The translations under genes and the position numbers were made by a program. Below are positions 59,020 through 64,000 of a stretch of 64,000 nucleotides of DNA, piece by piece. How positions within the stretch are numbered: the stretch's first letter is position 1; every line of letters begins with the position of its first letter. Source of the stretch: Diploptera punctata (taxonomy: Eukaryota > Arthropoda > Insecta > Blattodea > Blaberidae); NCBI GenBank assembly GCA_030220185.1, contig JASPKZ010009956.1, positions 181,101 to 245,100 of the forward strand, given 5' to 3'. The notes beneath the pieces are model-generated. The model saw nothing but the letters and a program-made list of their open reading frames with translations. It did no database searches and was not told where the DNA came from.

Positions 59020-59782
59020 ATAACCCTAGCAATAGTTCCTTAACAATGAAATTTGTAATGGGAGCTTAGATGCGAGTCCTGTACTAACCAGATGTAGGTC
59101 TCAGCCAATAGGAAGTATGACCACACGTCATTGCTAACTCCCTCAAATACAGTCACTGCTAAACATTTTTAAAATCTCACTACAAAGATTAATTAATATA
59201 GGTAATCTTTATCGTAGACTGCGATGGGCAGGACATGTGGCACGAATGGGAAATGAAAGACGTGCATGGAAGCTTTTTGTAGGAAAACCAGAGGGAAACG
59301 CCCAGTTGGTAGACCAAGAATGAGGTGGGAGAATAACATTAACTATGATTTGAGGGAAGTAGATTATACAGGGGATGATTGGAAAACATTGGCTCAGGAT
59401 GGGGATATATGGAGAGCTTTTGTCCGCGCGACCATGAACCTACGGGTTCGATAATGTCAGTGAGTTAGTTAGTTAGGAGGCATTGTGTAAATAAAAAAAA
59501 TCACAACTGTTAAGTAATTAACTAAATACACATTCACATTGCATTATAATTTTAAGACTTCAGGCAGCAAGTGTACAAAATATTATAATTAAGGTCTACG
59601 GTTTTAAATCTAAAATCAAAACATCCGCGTCTCACTAGAATTCTCTATGGACTGTACATAGGAACTGTTTTGTTTGTTCACGTGGCAGACAGGGAATTCA
59701 CAGATCAGCATTCTGGATAGGCTCTCCCATTGGATTTACGGTCAAGGACATTGTTCAAAATCCCTTGCGCGACCTATAACTG
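59020..59782 (+). repeat. Inverted duplicate block, right copy
   Basis: Matches 42680 down to 41157 in reverse: TATAACCCTAGCAAT, AATAGGAAGTATGACCACAC, TCTCACTACAAAGATTAATT, the LINE-A tail at 59212-59478, AATTTTAAGACTTCAGGCAG, CACGTGGCAGACAGGGAATT, CTCCCATTGGATTTACGGTC, ending GCGCGACCTATAA. It is about 760 bp here, against about 1,520 bp in the left copy, which has gained a SINE-A and the tRNA-like palindrome. Confidence 0.88.
59212..59478 (+). mobile_element. LINE-A tail, truncated, plus, inside the duplicate block
   Basis: From RRLRWAGHVARMGNERRAWK through (frameshift) GRPRMRWENNINYDLREVDY to RATMNLRVR, then a TTAG-type variant of the (TAAG)n tail. Same 5' break point as 42485 on minus. 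Confidence 0.87.
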
Positions 59783-59804
59783 TCAACCATTGCTTGCCGA
59801 AACC

Positions 59805-59935
59805 TATCTTGAAATTACTTCCAGAGAAGCATTGTGATGTACAAAGGCGTGATAAAGAATTATCTGCTTTTTAACTGATGACACTAAAAATCTAGCGCAA
59901 ATCTCTCATTTAAACTATAGGCAGATAATACAGCA
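59805..59935. repeat. Unnamed dispersed repeat (compare 5140-5230)
   Basis: ACTTCCAGAGAAGCATTGTG, GCTTTTTAACTGATGACACT and AAAATCTAGCGCAAATCTCT parallel the 5140-5235 segment in the same orientation. Confidence 0.5.
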
Positions 59936-60064
59936 CCCGAATTGGTAGTTTGGATAATCCTCATTACCTGCAGTCCGCGCCGCGTCCCGCCTCACTTCAC
60001 TCCGTTCTTACTCATGCAGGAGACCATCTGCTCCGTAAAGTGGGTTGACATTACTGAATTCTGA

Positions 60065-60180
60065 CTTCGATTTCTGTGCTTTGCTGTTAAAAACGGCAAA
60101 TAATTTTTGACACGGACTTGATGCATTTTCAACGCTTCTCTTGGAAGAAATTTCAAGGTATGCGCTTGGGCATTCGGCAC
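60065..60180 (-). repeat. Unnamed dispersed repeat, minus copy
   Basis: On minus: AAATTTCTTCCAAGAGAAGC, GTTGAAAATGCATCAAGTCC, TTGCCGTTTTTAACAGCAAA, a third relative of the 5140-5235 and 59815-59900 segments. Confidence 0.5.
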
Positions 60181-60199
60181 GTGAGGTTACAATATAAAT

Positions 60200-61297
60200 A
60201 AAATAGGACGTAAAGAATGTGATAATTATCTGCCAAATCAGTATTCAAGAGTTTGAACCGAAAGTGCGATTTTCGGTTCGCAACTGCAGTGCCGTTATCC
60301 TCCTTGAAACAGAAAGATCTCGTGAACTATGCCAATATCCCTTCTCTATGCATCTACTCCCACTCTCCTTTTAATACCTCCTCCTGTTGCGCGTGTGTTG
60401 TGCTGCGCCTCTCCCCTTCTACCTCGGAAACGCTCAAATACGCTACGCACATCCGGAACATTATCATTCGATCGGAACTTTAAGTTGAGACAACGTCGTC
60501 TGGAGCACGCGAGTGGCGTGGTTTGAGTTTTGGTCCGGAGGACCAGGGAAAGACACCCTGGTTTGGACTGTTGTATGAATGAAGTTGTTTGAGTGAGCTA
60601 TGATATAGTTTTTTAGGTTAATGGTTATATTTATTATATTTTTGTTGTTTAAATTCAAAGAATGATCAATATTCATATTTGTTATATTTGTCCTTATACT
60701 TCAGACGTCTTGTTTACATTAAACATCATTTTTATATATATCCTGGTTAATGTTCAGATATTTATGTGCATGCTCCTCTTTGATATATTCCCGTAAAGAA
60801 ACTTACTTATTTAGGAGATCATTCTAGCTTCCCTTTTTCCGTCTAGCTTTCATGGTTAATATACAATCATGATACATTCAGTTTAAATAGAATCATAGAT
60901 TACTCTAGTGTCTTGAGATCTATATTTAAGTGTTTAGGAAAGAAAGATGAATCAATCTTTGCTTCTTATGGGCCCGGGCAAAGGCTTTTGATTAATAACC
61001 TTGAATGTTGTGAACTCTGCGCTAATATATGCAACGGAAACAAAAGACGATACACGGCGGCGCAGAGCGTGGTTTTTAATGAACTCTGCACAAATGGTTT
61101 GCAGTGCGTGGTTCATCAGTAAAAAAAATAACCACATGCACAAGTTAAACAGTTATGTTCACCTTTTTTTTTAATTCGAAAAATTCCAACTATGTTGGCA
61201 ACGCTCGGCTCGATGGCAGACATACATGTTCAAGTCTTAAGAGTATAGAGTGAGTAGCATGAATTAATGAACGTTTCTTAAAGAGGGAAATCTTAAT
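60200..61297. other. Unassigned stretch with a GC-richer segment
   Basis: 60250-60580 is less AT-rich and contains two small hairpins, GGTCCGGAGGACC at 60531-60543 and CCAGGGAAAGACACCCTGG just after. It might be an old exon or a repeat end. Open frames there (60253-60526) have no recognised motif. Confidence 0.35.
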
Positions 61298-62064
61298 GAC
61301 TATTTAACTCATGCCCCAAATGGGACTCAATGACCAATCACGTTTCAATGATTTCTGTTTTACAACCAATCACAGTCGTGTTTCACGAAATGTTTATCAG
61401 TGTTATAATTACCATGTTAAAGAAAGCTCCTCCTTTTTAATATTCTGAACAGGTCCAAACCATTAATTTTGGCAGTGACTTGAGTCTGTTTGGAAATACG
61501 GCTACCAGATTGTATATAGAGTGCATGAAGGTCAACAAATGCCGCATGCGGGAGTTAATATAAAAAATTTTGTAGGAATTGATTATACCACCAAAAAAAA
61601 AAAAAGAAACCACTGTTTGCACTTTCTTAAAGGTATTTTTTTCCAAGTAACAATCCAGAAAAATATAATTGTCATATTTACATTATACGAACATCAGAAA
61701 TGAATTAATATACAGTTTGGGTGTGTTTCATTTTTTCTCAATAGAGAGCATTCCTTACAATTATTGCGTTCCTTGGGCAATAAATAGTATGATCTGGTTG
61801 CAGTGATAAACAAAAGAACCAGATGGAAGCGTACCTATCGCTTCTCATTTGTTTTCAAACATCGCCGTTTACATTAAATATATAAATATTTTAAAATAAC
61901 TGTAGTTAAATAATGATTTGTGAGTAAACAGCTTAATTTTATTCGTTAAATAGTCCTAACCAAATGCCACTCTTGATTTCTAAATTCTTAAGATAAATTC
62001 ACTCCTCACTTCGTGAGTCGTGAATTTATCGATAATTTGGAATCACTCGTGGCATTACTTATGA
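61298..62064 (+). mobile_element. Hairpin-ended element, long form, plus (copy 4)
   Basis: Starts GACTATTTAAC (61298-61308), inner inverse GTTAAATAGTC (61945-61955), hairpin 61963-62056, end CTTATGA. The extra internal segment (from about 61440 to 61755, TATTCTGAACAGG to GAGCATTCC) matches copy 2 at 23110-23430 in reverse. Confidence 0.85.
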
Positions 62065-62570
62065 GGATGAACACGAAGCACGCGGCTAAAAGGGGAGCTG
62101 ATGGAACTCCGCACTTGAAACTGTTGGAGGAGTTTAGAAACCTGATCTCACTGAGAGTTGTGATGTGAGGAAAAGGCTTGGAGCCAGACTCGGGGTTAGC
62201 GCTGATTAGAAACAGTTTGGAACGATTATACCATAGTTATGATCCGAAAATAGCAGGTAAACAAGCATTGATTATTCCATGGGCCGTTCCACATTTCCCA
62301 ATCGTGTAGGCTTAACATCGGTTAAATTTTCATTTATACATGAATGAGATTCATGAAGAAATTAAAATAATAATATCAGTAGTTACCAAAGCATTATCTG
62401 CCACTGAACTAAAAAAAGGAACAAGAAAACTGTTTGAATAAGACAAATATTCCAGATAATAGAAAAACTATTTAATCAGAACAGTGGCGTTTTAAACCAT
62501 ACGATATAAAATCCAAGAGAAAATGTAAAAATTGATCCAACGAAATTTATTCTGTATTAACATCACCTCA
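62065..62570. other. Unassigned stretch
   Basis: Nothing recognised. Confidence 0.4.
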
Positions 62571-62573
62571 TCT

Positions 62574-63665
62574 CTATAACACTTGACGAAAATGAATGAC
62601 GATCTCATATCATCTTAAACTGCTTTCAAGTACGGTCTAAATCGAAATCCTAACAAGTCACAAGTAATTCTAATGGGGCACAAAGAATGCTTACAACATT
62701 TGACGTATCTACACTTCCAAACATACTATAAATATATAATTATGCCTTATTCTCTTCAGTAATAGATCTTGAATACATCTAGACGCAATTTACCTGGAAA
62801 CACAATGAAAACAACCATATGTACAAGACTTTCTCCTCTTACATTTTCTAGACTGTTAAAAAAGAATTTCTCCCAGATTCATTAAACAAATCCCAGTGCA
62901 GAATCTTGTGTTACCAACACTATTCGATTATTGTGACATTAATATAGATGATCTAATATGCCTTGTCCGCAGTGACTGCCAGCGGGGGTGGGTGTTCATA
63001 TGCTTGCGTTCGATTCATTTTCAGTATCCGCCCGTTATACCATATTTTCCGAACACTTTGACCTAACCCTCTCTGGCTCCGTCCTTTACTGCCATAACGT
63101 AAATTTTCACTCTCTTCACTACTTTTCAGCTTCTTTCTGAATTTCCTACATCCCAACATCCTACTTTAACCTGGCGTCAGATTGGAGAAGTTATCCTCCC
63201 TACCACATATTAACACTGGTCACAAAATAGATCATTCCGCTAACAATTCCCTCTTCATATCAGCACTTCCTCTATTCTACTTCCTTCCAGTAGCCTCTGC
63301 CCGCTCCTGGAATCTCCCTTCCTCAAGATCAGGGGTTTCCGCAACACTGGCCCCTTTCAGTCACCTTATACAGTTACCTGTTGTCTCCAATTAATTTTTC
63401 CTATTTATTTAATTTTATACCATGTCCATTAATCGTTTCCTAGTTTTTTTATATATCTTGTACCTATTATATTTTCATTCGTTAAATTTAGAGTAAAATC
63501 AAAATACATTTAAATATAATTGTTTGTATTCACACTTGTAATAGTTTATAATCTATATATATATATATTGTACTTTTAGATTTAAGACTTTTCTTTGTAT
63601 TTTTTTTTTAAACTGGTTGAGTGGTAGACAAGGCCTTAAGGGCCTTACTCTGCCAGGTAAAATAA
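62574..63665 (+). mobile_element. CR1-like LINE, decayed 3' half, uninterrupted layout
   Basis: In broken frames: MNDDLI, NPNKSQVILMGHKECLQHLT, LFDYCDINIDDL, a CDRRKLHSL-type remnant, the LEKLSS…NTG block, SARSWNLPSS, and a UTR ending GGTTGAGTGGTAGACAAGGC…CTTACTCTGCCAGGTAAAAT. Many single-base losses. Useful as the reference that shows where SINEs and LINE-D pierced the copy at 45838-48740. Confidence 0.8.
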
Positions 63666-63895
63666 AGCTATTAATTTATTATTATTAATTATTATTATTA
63701 TTATTTACTTGATTGTAAATATTTATCTCTCCGGAATGAAACCGAAAATCTTAATTCATCCTCACTTGTTAATTAAGGAATTATTATAGATAATAAGCAC
63801 AGAAGTACATTAATGTGACAGTGCTTCCTCATGTTTCGATTTTAGTTATAATAGTTTTATCAACATTTTTTGTAACGTGGATTGAGGTTTTATAT

Positions 63896-64000
63896 ACACT
63901 ACTAAAAAAAATACGGACCATGTTTCACAATACGAGAATGAATATTAAACAATTTAATGGTTTGATCTGTTAAATTATAAATTGAAGATTTATGATAAAA
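63896..64000 (+). mobile_element. Possible start of a Tc1-like element, cut by the window end
   Basis: After TA, CACTACTAAAAAAAATACGG resembles the inverted end of Tc1 elements (compare CACTGCTCAAAAAAATTAGG at 15625). The rest lies outside, so no transposase is seen. Confidence 0.35.

Overview
This window looks like a gene-poor, AT-rich intergenic or intronic stretch of a large, repeat-laden insect nuclear genome. The evidence is dense decayed LINEs with C-terminal 'GHVxRM…GRP' tails, several tRNA-derived SINE families, Tc1/mariner elements, Helentron-like repeats and long (TA)n and (ATT)n microsatellites. A cockroach-like (blattodean) or other large-genome polyneopteran host is my inference from the style of the repeats; nothing here proves the species. 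I found no intact host protein-coding gene. Nearly every open frame is part of a decayed element, or a shadow of one.

Family labels used below are local to this annotation. LINE-A has protein tail …MNLRVR and a (TAAG)n 3' tail. LINE-B has tail …GRRQQL. LINE-C has an LFADDQ/YADDQ reverse transcriptase and a (GAA)n or (ATG)n tail. LINE-D collects other reverse-transcriptase pieces. The CR1-like LINE has a C-terminus with TRS…SFTV…ARxWNSLP and a 3' end CCTTAACTCTGCCAG followed by (ATT)n. SINE-A to SINE-D are four tRNA-headed families.

Layout. 0-5 kb: cut end of a hairpin-ended element, a SINE-D, a LINE-B that keeps endonuclease and C-terminal parts but has lost its reverse transcriptase, and a Helentron-like element. 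5-15 kb: SINEs, a short hairpin-ended element, LINE-A, two CR1-like 3' ends, LINE-B embedded in (ATT)n, LINE-C. 15.6-17.1 kb: a whole Tc1 element (DD34E) with inverted ends, disabled by two frameshifts and a stop. 17-20 kb: tRNA-like repeat units, one plus and two in tandem on minus. 20-26 kb: LINE-C, a Helentron-like element split by a SINE, two hairpin-ended elements, and a broken cysteine-rich (CXC) reading frame. 26-38 kb: more LINE and SINE copies, including a 550-bp SINE carrying three 73-bp repeats, an internally deleted DD41D mariner, and a CR1-like 3' UTR split by a LINE-C. 38-50 kb: a cluster of LINE-A copies in both orientations, a 380-bp tRNA-like palindrome, and a CR1-like LINE pierced by two SINEs and another LINE. 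50-58 kb: LINE-C copies, a mariner relic, a 48-bp minisatellite, a 1.4-kb inverted array of tRNA-like units flanked by 12-bp direct repeats, a 515-bp inverted repeat, and a tRNA-Tyr-like pseudogene. 58-64 kb: a block duplicated in inverse from 41-42.7 kb, a long hairpin-ended element, a decayed CR1-like LINE, and perhaps the start of another Tc1 element.

The most unusual structures are (1) tRNA-like modules in about 293-298-bp units arranged as tandems and large palindromes, in two families sharing the same non-standard anticodon arm, and (2) a dispersed element with GACTATTTAAC inverted repeats followed by a 95-bp terminal hairpin, in long and short forms.
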